Positions 16,371-25,276 of a stretch of 64,000 nucleotides of DNA are shown here, piece by piece; positions within the stretch are counted from its first letter, which is position 1; each line of letters begins with the position of its first letter. The DNA is from Pigmentiphaga aceris (GTDB lineage Bacteria > Pseudomonadota > Gammaproteobacteria > Burkholderiales > Burkholderiaceae_B). The notes below the pieces were generated by a model that saw only the letters and a program-made list of their open reading frames with translations, did no database searches and had not been told where the DNA came from. The position numbers were made by a program, and so were the translations under genes. The stretch lies in the NCBI RefSeq assembly GCF_008119665.1, contig NZ_CP043046.1, forward strand, positions 2,666,001-2,730,000. Direction: 5' to 3'.

Positions 16371-17627
16371 ATGACAACACTCATGAGCCTTCCCAGCCTT
16401 CGTGCCGGCGCGCGTGCGCTGGGAGTGGCAGCGGTTTTTGCGGTGGCTGTACCGGGTGCTGCGCATGCGCAGGCGAAGGAAACCCTGAGCTTTGCGGCGG
16501 CAACGTTTGCGGAGTCGGGCCGTGGCGACAAGCTGAAGCTGTGGGTCGAAAAATTCAACAAGAGCCAGTCCGCCATCGAGGTGCAGCCGCTTGCCTTGCC
16601 GTTCTCGACGCTTGCCAAGACGGTCTTTACCCAGATGGGCGGCGGGGCAGGGCCTGACCTGGTTCGCTTTGATCTGATCGACTATTACGCCGCCGCCCAG
16701 GCGCAGCGCATTCTGCCGCTCGATGCCGATATCAAGGCCAGCGACTACAAGCTGACCGAACCGAACAAATATCTGGTGATCGATGGCAAGCGCTACGGCG
16801 TGCCCTTCGAGATCAGCAACTACCAGCTGATCTACAACCCGCAGTTGCTGAAGGGCGGCAAGCCACCCGCCACCTTTGACGAATTCCTGACCGCCGCCAA
16901 AGACGCCACGAGCGACCAGGTGTTCGGCTTCGCCTATCGCGCCACCATGGCCGAGAGCAACGGCTTCTGGCAGGACCTCTGCAACTTCGTCTATGGCTTT
17001 GGCGGACGCTGGAGCGATGACCAGGGCAACCTCACGATCAACAGCCCCAAGGTGGTCGAGGGTGTGATCGCCTACAAGAAAATGTACGACCTGGGTGCCA
17101 CGCCCAAGGGTGCCGACGCGGCGACCTACCGTCGCATGTTCTGGGAAAAGAAGCTGGCCATGGAGATCGACAACGGCGGTGTCGCCGGCATCTTCAGTCA
17201 GCAGGCCCCCGACTTGCCATTGCAGGCGGCGCCATCGCCGTTCCCCACCCGTGCGCAAGGGCTGATCCTGGCTCCGCTTGCGATCAACAGCAACACCAAG
17301 CACAAGGAAGCAGCCGTTACCTTCGTAAAGTGGATGATGCAGCCGGAAAACCAGAAAGACCTGCAGGCGATTCTGGGTGCGGCCAACGTGGCAACCGTGA
17401 TCGAACGTACGCCTGAAGAACTCGCGGCCCGCCCGTGGCTGAAGGTCTATGACGATCAGTCGCCGCACAGCGTGCCGCAACTGGTGAAGGGCTTCGAAGC
17501 GCGTACGCCCGAGATCCAGCAGGTGATTCTCGAGCAGGTCTTGCGTGTGCTGCAAGGCGGTGCCGAACCGCAAAAGGCCATGGATCAGGCACAACGTCTG
17601 GTCAGCACCCGCGTGCTTCGCAAGTAA
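16371..17627 (+). CDS. Sugar-type ABC transporter substrate-binding protein (family 1)
   Basis: A 418-residue periplasmic binding protein. The ATG at 16371 follows AAGGAG at 16359-16364; the longer frame is non-coding in character. A Sec signal peptide (LRAGARALGVAAVFAVAVPGAAHAQA) ends near residue 33. The mature part shows family features: WVEKFNKSQSAIEVQ, GGGAGPDLVRFD, YGVPFEISNYQLIYNPQLL and the C-terminal AVTFVKWMMQPENQ. It should deliver a sugar or sugar acid to the permeases encoded next. The following dehydratase and dehydrogenases point to an aldonate- or uronate-type ligand. Confidence 0.92.
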   Translation: MTTLMSLPSLRAGARALGVAAVFAVAVPGAAHAQAKETLSFAAATFAESGRGDKLKLWVEKFNKSQSAIEVQPLALPFSTLAKTVFTQMGGGAGPDLVRFDLIDYYAAAQAQRILPLDADIKASDYKLTEPNKYLVIDGKRYGVPFEISNYQLIYNPQLLKGGKPPATFDEFLTAAKDATSDQVFGFAYRATMAESNGFWQDLCNFVYGFGGRWSDDQGNLTINSPKVVEGVIAYKKMYDLGATPKGADAATYRRMFWEKKLAMEIDNGGVAGIFSQQAPDLPLQAAPSPFPTRAQGLILAPLAINSNTKHKEAAVTFVKWMMQPENQKDLQAILGAANVATVIERTPEELAARPWLKVYDDQSPHSVPQLVKGFEARTPEIQQVILEQVLRVLQGGAEPQKAMDQAQRLVSTRVLRK

Positions 17628-17645
17628 GCCGGAACACGCATCGTC

Positions 17646-18569
17646 ATGGCTGCCGACAAACAAACAGCAAAGGCGCAAGCCGCAGCGGGCGGGGTGGGAT
17701 GGGCGCCCTACCTGTTCTGCGCGCCCGTCATGCTTTATCTATTGGTCTTCCAGGCCTATCCGCTGCTTCAAGAGCTGTATCTGAGCTTCACGCAGACCTC
17801 GTTGCTGTCACCCGGGCAGCACGATTGGGTGGGCTGGCGCAATTACACCGATCTGTTCGAACAGGAAGAGTTCAGTCAGGTGCTGGTGGTGACCCTGGTC
17901 TACACGGTTGCCTGCGTGGTCTTTGCCATCGGCATCGGCCTGGGCACGGCGCTGTTGTTGAACATGCCGTTTCGCGGCCGGGGGATCGCGCGTTCGCTCA
18001 TCACCATTCCGTGGGCAGCACCCCCGGTGGCGGTGGCGCTGGTCTTCATCTGGATGTTCAACGGCCAGTACGGCGTGTTGCAGCATCTGCTGAATTTCCT
18101 TGGCCTGTCGTCTGGCATGGAGGGGTGGCTGGACAACCCGTCGCGCGCGTTGACGGCGGTGCTGCTGACCACCGTCTGGCAGATCTTCCCGTTCACGTCG
18201 GTGGTGATCCTGTCGGCGTTGCAAGGGGTGTCGAACGACTTGCGTGAGGCCGCGGTCATCGACGGTGCAGACCGGTTCAGCGTCTTCGGTGCGGTGGTGT
18301 GGCCGGCGATCCGTCCCACGGTCATGTTGCTGACACTGTTCATCACGATCTGGTCGCTGCGCCGTTTCGACCTGATCTGGCTGATGACGCAGGGCGGTCC
18401 CATTGGCTCGACCAACACCCTGGTGATCGAGTTGTATCGCCGTGCCTTTACCTACCGTGAGCTAGGCGAAGCCGCAGCTGTCGGCATGGTGGGCCTGTCA
18501 CTTGCACTGGTCATCACCGTAGTTTATTTCCGGCTGACGGTACGCGCCGAGCGCGCCGCGGGGCACTGA
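17646..18569 (+). CDS. Sugar ABC transporter permease (MalF type)
   Basis: A 307-residue inner-membrane permease with six helices, starting 19 bases after the binding-protein gene. Opening helix APYLFCAPVMLYLLVFQAYPLLQELYLSF is typical of MalF/UgpA-like proteins. The cytoplasmic EAA loop that contacts the ATPase reads LREAAVIDGADRFSVFGAVVWPAIRP. It overlaps the next permease gene by one base. It pairs with the MalG-type subunit to form the channel. Confidence 0.93.
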   Translation: MAADKQTAKAQAAAGGVGWAPYLFCAPVMLYLLVFQAYPLLQELYLSFTQTSLLSPGQHDWVGWRNYTDLFEQEEFSQVLVVTLVYTVACVVFAIGIGLGTALLLNMPFRGRGIARSLITIPWAAPPVAVALVFIWMFNGQYGVLQHLLNFLGLSSGMEGWLDNPSRALTAVLLTTVWQIFPFTSVVILSALQGVSNDLREAAVIDGADRFSVFGAVVWPAIRPTVMLLTLFITIWSLRRFDLIWLMTQGGPIGSTNTLVIELYRRAFTYRELGEAAAVGMVGLSLALVITVVYFRLTVRAERAAGH

Positions 18570-19405
18570 TGAAAACGACAACCCTGGACTGGCGCCAAGC
18601 GCTGTTGATGATCGTGATTCTTGGCATGCTGGGCATCACGGCCTTCCCGATCTACTGGATGCTGGTTACCTCGACCACCGCATCGACCGACCTGTTCGCC
18701 TCGCCGCCGCACTTGTTGCCCGGCTTGTCGCAGTGGCATGTGTTCCGCGAGGTGTTCAACACCACGGACGTGGGCAACTGGCTGATCAACAGCGCAATTG
18801 TGGCCGTGGGCACCACGGTGCTGAGCCTGTTGCTGGCTGTGTTGCCTGCGTATGCCTTGTCGCGGTTTCGCTTCGCGGGCATTGCCATCGTGGGGCTGGC
18901 GCTGTTCGTCACGCAGATGCTGCCCGAGGCAATGCTGGTGGTGCCGCTGTACGCGATCTTTGGCCAGCTTTCGCTGCTCAACACGCTGACCGGGCTGATC
19001 CTGGTGAACACGGCCTTCACGGTGCCGGTGATCACCTGGATTCTGAAGGGAGCCATCGACGGTGTGCCGATAGACATCGAAGAAGCCGCCAGCATCGACG
19101 GGTGCTCACGGATCGGGACGGTGTTCATCGTCGTGATTCCGCTGATTGCCCCGACGCTTGCGGCCACGGCGGTGATCGCCTTCTTCCACGGCTGGAACGA
19201 GTACGTGTTTGCGCAGACCCTGGTCAGCGCGCCCGAGTTGCATACCGCATCGGTGGGGCTGGCCGGCTTTGTCGGTGAACTGAGCACGCCGCTGCACTCG
19301 GTGATGGCCATCGGGCTCATGTACACCTTGCCCGCCGTCTTTTTCTATCTTCTTGTGCAGCGCTATGTCGTTGCAGGAATGACCGCCGGCAGCGTCAAGG
19401 GCTGA
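18569..19405 (+). CDS. Sugar ABC transporter permease (MalG type)
   Basis: A 278-residue permease with six helices. The EAA loop is IEEAASIDGCSRIGTVFIVV followed by PLIAPT, as in MalG/UgpE relatives, and the C-terminal VQRYVVAGMTAGSVKG is the usual MalG ending. It begins at the last base of the upstream permease stop codon. It is the second half of the transmembrane pore for this importer. Confidence 0.93.
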   Translation: MKTTTLDWRQALLMIVILGMLGITAFPIYWMLVTSTTASTDLFASPPHLLPGLSQWHVFREVFNTTDVGNWLINSAIVAVGTTVLSLLLAVLPAYALSRFRFAGIAIVGLALFVTQMLPEAMLVVPLYAIFGQLSLLNTLTGLILVNTAFTVPVITWILKGAIDGVPIDIEEAASIDGCSRIGTVFIVVIPLIAPTLAATAVIAFFHGWNEYVFAQTLVSAPELHTASVGLAGFVGELSTPLHSVMAIGLMYTLPAVFFYLLVQRYVVAGMTAGSVKG

Positions 19406-19426
19406 CGGATCATCAAGGATTGCATC

Positions 19427-20656
19427 GTGTCATCCATTTCCCTGAAAAACGTCACCAAGACCTTTGGTGCAAAGACCGTGCTGGGCAATATCAATGTCGA
19501 TGTGCCCGCTGGCGAATTCCTGGTGTTGCTGGGTCCGTCGGGCTGCGGCAAGTCGACCTTGCTGCGCATGCTGGCCGGTCTTGAAACCGTCAGCAATGGC
19601 GAAATCCATCTTGGTACGCGCCGCGTGGATACGTTGCCGCCGAGTGCTCGCGACATGGCCTTCGTATTCCAGTCGTATGCGCTTTACCCGCACATGACGG
19701 TGCGGCGCAATATCACCTTCCCGCTGATCATGCGCAAGTTCCGCTGGTGGTTCCACATTCCGCTGCTGGGCCACTTTGCCAAGCGCCGGATCGAGACATC
19801 TCCCGAGGTGCGTGACCTGGTCGATCGCACGGCCAAGATCCTGTCGCTGACCGAGATGATGGACCGCCATCCGCGTACCTTGTCAGGTGGGCAGCGACAG
19901 CGGGTGGCCCTGGGGCGTGCAATGGTTCGTCAGCCCGAGGTCTTTCTGATGGACGAGCCGCTGTCGAACCTGGACGCAAAGCTGCGTTCGTCGATGCGTG
20001 CCGAAATCATCAAGCTGCACCGTGATCTGGGCGGCACGTTTGTATACGTGACGCACGATCAGATCGAGGCCATGACCATGGGTACCCGCATTGTGCTGAT
20101 GCATGCAGGCGAAGCGCAGCAGATCGGTACGCCGCGCGAGATCTACACCAACCCGGCCAACACCTTTGTGGCGCGTTTCATTGGCACGCCTGCGATGAAT
20201 CTGCTGCAAGCGCGCATCGACGGCGGGCAATTGCGCATTGGTGACATGCAGCTGCCTTTGCCACCGCATTTGGGCGTGGAGCGCGCCAGTGGCACCGACG
20301 TGCTGGTGGGGGTTCGACCGACTGCATTGTCGATTGGCGATCAAGCATTGCAGGCTGCCGGTTCTGCAAGCCCTGGCCTGGCCGGCACCGTGGCACTGGT
20401 CGAGCACGTGGGTGCCGAGTCCATCGTCACCATCCGGCTGGACAACGCACTGACCGCACACGACCGTGATGGCGGCGTAGCCAACGAAGTCATGCTGACC
20501 GAGGCGGGCTACAGCACGCTGCGTATCGGCAGCCAGGTAAAGGTCTTGTTGGACTTGACGCAGGCCGTGGTGTTCGACGCCGCGTCGGGCAAACGGATCT
20601 CGAACGACATCGCCTTGCCCGAAGACACCGCTTCACCGCTTCCTACCCGGCACTGA
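19427..20656 (+). CDS. Sugar ABC transporter ATP-binding protein (MalK/UgpC type)
   Basis: A 409-residue ATPase beginning at GTG (19427) with AAGGA upstream. Walker A is GPSGCGKST, the signature LSGGQRQRVALGRAM, Walker B VFLMDEPLSNLDAKLR, and the H-loop YVTHDQIEAMTMG. The region after residue 235 (TPREIYTNPANTFVARFIGTPAMNLL) leads into a TOBE/OB regulatory domain typical of MalK-type proteins. One unusual feature is a 20-25-residue insertion between the Q-loop and signature (FRWWFHIPLLGHFAKRRIE). It completes the importer. Confidence 0.93.
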   Translation: MSSISLKNVTKTFGAKTVLGNINVDVPAGEFLVLLGPSGCGKSTLLRMLAGLETVSNGEIHLGTRRVDTLPPSARDMAFVFQSYALYPHMTVRRNITFPLIMRKFRWWFHIPLLGHFAKRRIETSPEVRDLVDRTAKILSLTEMMDRHPRTLSGGQRQRVALGRAMVRQPEVFLMDEPLSNLDAKLRSSMRAEIIKLHRDLGGTFVYVTHDQIEAMTMGTRIVLMHAGEAQQIGTPREIYTNPANTFVARFIGTPAMNLLQARIDGGQLRIGDMQLPLPPHLGVERASGTDVLVGVRPTALSIGDQALQAAGSASPGLAGTVALVEHVGAESIVTIRLDNALTAHDRDGGVANEVMLTEAGYSTLRIGSQVKVLLDLTQAVVFDAASGKRISNDIALPEDTASPLPTRH

Positions 20657-20667
20657 CAGACATATTC

Positions 20668-21915
20668 ATGGCAACACTCATTTCCGATGTGAAAGTCATC
20701 CTCACGGCCCCCCAGGGCATCAACCTGGTGGTCGTGAAGGTGGAAACCAATCAACCGGGCCTGTACGGCCTGGGTTGCGCAACCTTTGCCTATCGCCACC
20801 TGGTGGTGCAGTGCCTGGTCGAGCAATACCTTAAACCGCTGCTGATCGGTCGCGACGTAAGCGCGATCGAGGACCTGTGGCAACTGATGCACCAGAACGC
20901 CTATTGGCGCAACGGCCCGGCCGAGAACAACGCCATTTCGGGCGTGGACATGGCCTTGTGGGACATCAAGGGCAAGATGGCCGGCATGCCGGTCTATCAA
21001 TTGTTCGGTGGCAAGGTGCGCGAAGGGGTGCCGATCTACCGGCATGCCGACGGCCGCGACCTGGCGGAACTGTGCGACAACATCCAGGCGTATCAGGAAC
21101 AAGGCATCACGCACATTCGCTGCCAAAGCGGCGGTTACGGCGGCAGCGGCTTCGGGCCTGCACCAGCCAGCGCGCCGCGTGGTGCACCGGACGGCATCTA
21201 CCTGCACAGCCGGCGCTACATGCGCGAAACGCTTAAATTGTTTGACGGCATTCGCAGCAAGGTGGGCTTTGACGTTGAACTGTGCCATGACGTACACGAA
21301 CGTCTGAGCCCGATCGACGCGATCAAATTCGCCTGCGAAATGGAGCAATTTGAACTCTTCTTCCTGGAAGACGCCATTCCGCTGGAAGAGGGCAGGTGGC
21401 TGCGCCAGCTGCGCGAGAAGACGCGCATTCCGCTTGCGCAGGGCGAGTTGTTCAACAATCCCTACGAGTGGAAGGGCTTGATCACCGATCAGCTCATCGA
21501 CTTCATTCGTGTGCATTTAAGCCAGATCGGCGGGATCACGCCTGCGCGCAAGTTGCAGATATTTGCCGAGCAGTTCGGGGTGAAGACGGCCTGGCACGGC
21601 CCGGGCGACATGTCGCCGATTGCGCATGCGGCCAACATTCATATCGACCTGGCTGCGCGCAATTTTGGTGTGCAGGAATGGTCGGGCATACAGCCCCCCA
21701 ACTTCGTGATCCAGAACCTGAAAGGCCCACCCGACGCGCTGACCGAGGTGTTCCCGGGCTTGCCCGAGTTCAAGGACGGCTACGTCTACGCCAACGACAA
21801 GCCGGGCTTGGGCGTGGATATCGATGAGGCTCAGGCCCGCAAGTATCCCTGCGAAAACACCGTCACCACCTGGACGCAGACCCGCCTGATCGACGGCACC
21901 CTGCAAACGCCCTGA
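20668..21915 (+). CDS. Enolase superfamily dehydratase, ManD/RspA-like
   Basis: A 415-residue member of the mandelate racemase/muconate lactonizing branch of the enolase superfamily. It fits the ManD (D-mannonate/D-gluconate dehydratase) subgroup, which includes the starvation protein RspA. Visible metal and active-site segments are VELCHDVHERLSPIDAIKFA, LFFLEDAIP, AQGELFNNPYEW, FIRVHLSQIGGITPARK and TAWHGPGDMSPIAHAANIH. Members remove water from hexonates to give 2-keto-3-deoxy sugar acids, though some are nearly inactive. Placement after a sugar ABC importer and before an idonate/gluconate dehydrogenase pair supports a sugar-acid role. The exact epimer handled is not decided by sequence alone. 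Confidence 0.9.
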   Translation: MATLISDVKVILTAPQGINLVVVKVETNQPGLYGLGCATFAYRHLVVQCLVEQYLKPLLIGRDVSAIEDLWQLMHQNAYWRNGPAENNAISGVDMALWDIKGKMAGMPVYQLFGGKVREGVPIYRHADGRDLAELCDNIQAYQEQGITHIRCQSGGYGGSGFGPAPASAPRGAPDGIYLHSRRYMRETLKLFDGIRSKVGFDVELCHDVHERLSPIDAIKFACEMEQFELFFLEDAIPLEEGRWLRQLREKTRIPLAQGELFNNPYEWKGLITDQLIDFIRVHLSQIGGITPARKLQIFAEQFGVKTAWHGPGDMSPIAHAANIHIDLAARNFGVQEWSGIQPPNFVIQNLKGPPDALTEVFPGLPEFKDGYVYANDKPGLGVDIDEAQARKYPCENTVTTWTQTRLIDGTLQTP

Positions 21916-21928
21916 GAGAACCATTTTC

Positions 21929-22696
21929 ATGTCTACCCAACTTTTCAGTCTGGCGGGTAAAACCGCACTCGTCACCGGTTCTTCGCGTGGCCTGGGTTTT
22001 GCCATTGCAGAGGGCCTGGCCGCTGCTGGCGCGCGTCTGGTGATCAACGGCGTGGACGCCGCTCGGCTCGATGCGGCTGCGGCCGCATTGCGCGCCAAGG
22101 GATACACCGTCGATGCCCACGCCTTCGATGTCTGCGACGAAGCCGCCGTGGTGGCTGCGTTCGAGCAGCTTGATGCTGCCGGCATCGCCGTCGACATTCT
22201 GGTCAACAACGCGGGCGTGCAGTTCCGCAAACCGATGGTCGACCTGGCCACTGAGGACTGGCAGCGTGTGATCGACACCAACCTGACCAGCGCGTTCGTG
22301 GTCGGGCGCGAGGCGGCGCGACGCATGATTCCGCGCGGTCACGGCAAGATCATCAACATCGGGTCGCTGACCAGCGAACTGGCGCGCGCCACGGTTGCGC
22401 CTTATACGGTGGCCAAGGGCGGCATCAAGATGCTGACGCGCGCCATGACGGCCGAATGGGCAAGCCACAACATCCAGGCCAATGCCATTGGCCCGGGGTA
22501 CATGCTGACCGACATGAACCAGGCCCTGATCGACAACCCAAGCTTCGACGCATGGGTGAAGGGCCGCACGCCAGCGGGGCGCTGGGGCAAGCCGGAAGAA
22601 CTGATCGGCACTGCCGTGTTCCTGGCTTCCGGCGCGTCCAACTACGTAAGTGGGCAGATCATTTTTGTCGATGGCGGCATGGTGTCGGTGCTCTGA
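21929..22696 (+). CDS. SDR family oxidoreductase, gluconate 5-dehydrogenase-like
   Basis: A 255-residue short-chain dehydrogenase. The cofactor motif is TGSSRGLG, followed by the structural NNAG (LVNNAGVQF), the catalytic Ser in NIGSLTSELARATVAPYTVAK with Tyr and Lys in YTVAK, and the ending NYVSGQIIFVDGGMVSVL. FSLAGKTALVTGSSRGLGFAIAEGLAAAGA and the RKPM segment resemble gluconate 5-dehydrogenase (IdnO/GNO type), which interconverts 5-keto-gluconate and gluconate. The next gene is an L-idonate 5-dehydrogenase-like enzyme, and the pair would convert L-idonate to D-gluconate through 5-keto-gluconate. The functional call is moderate; SDR membership is certain. Confidence 0.85.
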   Translation: MSTQLFSLAGKTALVTGSSRGLGFAIAEGLAAAGARLVINGVDAARLDAAAAALRAKGYTVDAHAFDVCDEAAVVAAFEQLDAAGIAVDILVNNAGVQFRKPMVDLATEDWQRVIDTNLTSAFVVGREAARRMIPRGHGKIINIGSLTSELARATVAPYTVAKGGIKMLTRAMTAEWASHNIQANAIGPGYMLTDMNQALIDNPSFDAWVKGRTPAGRWGKPEELIGTAVFLASGASNYVSGQIIFVDGGMVSVL

Positions 22697-22777
22697 CGGC
22701 AGGCATTGATCTGCCTGATACCAAGCAGATCAGCCCTGATCGACACACATTCAACTCAAGAAAAACAGGCCACAATC

Positions 22778-23812
22778 ATGGAAGCGCTTGTCATACACGG
22801 CCCCGGCGACCTGCGCGTCGAGGCATTCGAAACCGCGCCACTGGGCGCAGGCCAGCTTCAGGTCAGGGTGCGAAGCGGCGGCATCTGCGGGTCGGATCTG
22901 CACTACTACCAGCACGGTGGTTTTGGCACCATTCGCATCAAGCACCCGATGGTGTTGGGCCACGAAGTGGCGGGGGTGATCGAGGCTGTGGGTGCTGACG
23001 TCACAGGATTTCGTGCCGGCGAACGCATCGCGATCAGTCCAAGCCGCCCATGCATGCTGTGCAAGTATTGCCAGCAAGGCTTGCAAAACCATTGCCTGGA
23101 CATGCGCTACTACGGCAGTGCCATGCGCAACCCCCATGTTGATGGCGCGTTTCGCCAGCAGATCGTCATCGACACGCATCAGGCGCACCGCCTGAACGAT
23201 TCGGTCAGCGACGCTGAAGGTGCCTTGGCAGAACCGCTTGCGGTGGCCTTGCACGCCGTGCGCCGTGCTGGTCCGTTGCTTGGCAAGAACGTGCTGGTCA
23301 CGGGTTGCGGTCCGATCGGCGCCTTGCTGGTGATTGCCGCTCGGCGAGCCGGAGCCGGTTATATCGTCGCGACCGATGTTGGCGCGTTCACGCTGGCGAA
23401 GGCGCTGGAAATCGGTGCAGATGAGGTCGTCAATGTTGCCGAAACGCCGGATGGCCTGGCGCGTTTCTCGGCCGACAAGGGCACGTTTGACGTGCTGTTC
23501 GAAGCCAGTGGCAATGCCCGTGCATTGGTGGGTGCCTTCGATGCGCTGCGTTCACGCGGCATCATCGTGCAGGTGGGCCTGGGCGGCGAGATGACCTTGC
23601 CGGTGAACACCATTGTGGCCAGAGAGTTCGATCTGCGCGGCGCGTTTCGTTTCCACGAAGAGTTTGCCGTGGCGGTCGAATTGCTGAACAAGGGCTTGGT
23701 TGACGTCAAACCCTTGATATCCGCGACGCTGTCCTATCGCGATTCGACTCAGGCTTTCGAGCTGGCGGGGGATCGGTCCAAGGCACTGAAGGTGGTGTTG
23801 GACTTCAATTGA
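22778..23812 (+). CDS. idnD: L-idonate 5-dehydrogenase-like zinc alcohol dehydrogenase
   Basis: A 344-residue medium-chain dehydrogenase; the start at 22778 begins the conserved MEALVIHGPGDLRVE. Catalytic zinc ligands are in GGICGSDLHYYQHGGFG and the following VLGHEVAGVIEAVG; the structural zinc site is CMLCKYCQQGLQNHC. The NAD(P) fold contains VTGCGPIGALLVIAARRAGA. The HYYQHGGFGTIRIKHPMVLGHE stretch is characteristic of L-idonate 5-dehydrogenase. It oxidises L-idonate at C5. It is the last gene of the 16.4-23.8 kb operon and ends in an AT-rich inverted repeat (TCAATT...AATTGA) that is at best a weak terminator. Confidence 0.85.
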   Translation: MEALVIHGPGDLRVEAFETAPLGAGQLQVRVRSGGICGSDLHYYQHGGFGTIRIKHPMVLGHEVAGVIEAVGADVTGFRAGERIAISPSRPCMLCKYCQQGLQNHCLDMRYYGSAMRNPHVDGAFRQQIVIDTHQAHRLNDSVSDAEGALAEPLAVALHAVRRAGPLLGKNVLVTGCGPIGALLVIAARRAGAGYIVATDVGAFTLAKALEIGADEVVNVAETPDGLARFSADKGTFDVLFEASGNARALVGAFDALRSRGIIVQVGLGGEMTLPVNTIVAREFDLRGAFRFHEEFAVAVELLNKGLVDVKPLISATLSYRDSTQAFELAGDRSKALKVVLDFN

Positions 23813-23896
23813 TTGATTAATTGAGCGATCTGCTTGCCTTGCAGCGGGGACTATCAGCCGTAGTCTCAACGACAGTCCGCGCTGCAAGCCATCACC

Positions 23897-25189
23897 CTAG
23901 ATCGACGACAGCGACATCACCGCGGCCAGTTGCCGCTGTCCTGCGCTGCGCTCGGCACATACGATCTCTTCGACCGCGCGCAGGCTGGCCTGCACGATGT
24001 CCGAGGCATCGACCTTGACCGGTGCGTCGTCGTCGCCGACACCATCCGACCCAAGCGTCACATAACGTCGCCCGGGCGGCATGAAGGCGCGAACCAGTTC
24101 CGGCAGGGCGCGTCCGTGGTCGGTGGCCGCCACGATAGGGCCGGATGTAGGGGCCAGGCGTTGTTCGATCCAGCTGTCCACGCTGGTCTGGTTGCCATTG
24201 CGCCAACGGCGTTCCTGGTCGATACCCTGGCGCGCCAATTCTATGTAGCTGGTCACGCTCCAGATATCGGCGGCAATGCCGTGGTCGTTTTCCAGGCGCG
24301 CGGCGGCCTGGAGCACTTCGCGCATGGTGGCACCGCTTCCCAGCAACTGAACCCGCTTTTCACGGGCTGAGCCTGAGCGCAGCAAGTGCATGCCGCGAAT
24401 GACGTCGGCGAATGCCGACGTGGGCAGATTCGGGGTGACAAGTTTGTCGTCGGTGACCGTGAGGTAATAGAACTCGTCGTATTGCGCCATCAGCATGCGG
24501 CGCATGCCGTGGTCCACGATCACGGCCAGCTCGCCAGCAAAGGCGGGGTGGTAGGCCCGACAGTGGGCAAGCGTGGACGCGAACAGATGGCTGGCACGGT
24601 CCCGCTGCTGGGGGCACTCGCTGCCAAGATGGGTGTGACTGGAGGCCATATTGATCAGGAATCCGCGCGCACGTGCGTCGGTGGCGGCTCCCATCAGGTC
24701 GCCTACATCACGAAAGCCGAAGCTGCTGCTGGAAATATGGAAGGGCAGCAGGGGCTGACTGTGCGTCCAGTGTCTGGTCGCGGCCTCGGTCCAGGCGGAC
24801 AAGGCGTCGGTAACCTCAGGCTGTGCGTCGCCGCTGTCGGGTTTTGCGGCCGCTTGTTCCGCGGCTACTGGTTTTGCATCTACCTGCGGCTGGCCTGACT
24901 CGACCACCGCCACATCCAGACCCGCTTGGGAAAACAGGCTGGATATGTCGGGCACTCGGGCCGCATCACCCAGAATCGGCACGATGTATTGCCCGATTTG
25001 CGGGTCTTGCTCCAGCGCTGCCAGTTGCCGCACGAAGGCCATGGTGCTTTGCATGGCCTCGCCGTTTGCCTGGAGTGCAAACGCAGCAAAGCGTTCAATG
25101 GGCGGGACGGGTACGGCAGGTGCCGAGGCCTTGCGTGCCGCCGCTGGCGTAGTGGCGGCAACCGAGCCAGCGCAGTCAGGTAATTCCAT
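23897..25189 (-). CDS. Half-length pyruvate dehydrogenase E1 (AceE)-like protein, probably not catalytic
   Basis: A 430-residue relative of the middle and C-terminal (transketolase-like) domains of homodimeric pyruvate dehydrogenase E1, which is normally near 890 residues. Residues 43-78 (EAMQSTMAFVRQLAALEQDP, IVPILGDAAR) match the start of the pyrimidine-binding domain, 147-180 (LLPFHISSSSFGFRDVGDLM, RGFLIN) its core, and 275-430 (VQLLGSGATMREV, DIWSVTSYIELAR, AATDHGRALPELVRAFMP) the C-terminal domain. The thiamine-diphosphate-binding N-terminal half is absent. The segment that carries the catalytic Glu is replaced by an Ala/Asp/Pro-rich linker (about 100-128), and the HEDGHSH-type motif reads QRDRASH. 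It lies 87 bases downstream of acdS on the same strand. Regulatory or scaffold roles are possible. Confidence 0.8.
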   Translation of the reverse strand: MELPDCAGSVAATTPAAARKASAPAVPVPPIERFAAFALQANGEAMQSTMAFVRQLAALEQDPQIGQYIVPILGDAARVPDISSLFSQAGLDVAVVESGQPQVDAKPVAAEQAAAKPDSGDAQPEVTDALSAWTEAATRHWTHSQPLLPFHISSSSFGFRDVGDLMGAATDARARGFLINMASSHTHLGSECPQQRDRASHLFASTLAHCRAYHPAFAGELAVIVDHGMRRMLMAQYDEFYYLTVTDDKLVTPNLPTSAFADVIRGMHLLRSGSAREKRVQLLGSGATMREVLQAAARLENDHGIAADIWSVTSYIELARQGIDQERRWRNGNQTSVDSWIEQRLAPTSGPIVAATDHGRALPELVRAFMPPGRRYVTLGSDGVGDDDAPVKVDASDIVQASLRAVEEIVCAERSAGQRQLAAVMSLSSI

Positions 25190-25276
25190 TCATTCCACCT
25201 CGCTATCAGTTAGAACGGATGTCGGTGTCGTGAACCGCTGCTTACCTGCCGCGCCTGCAGTGCTGGCTGTGTGCGC

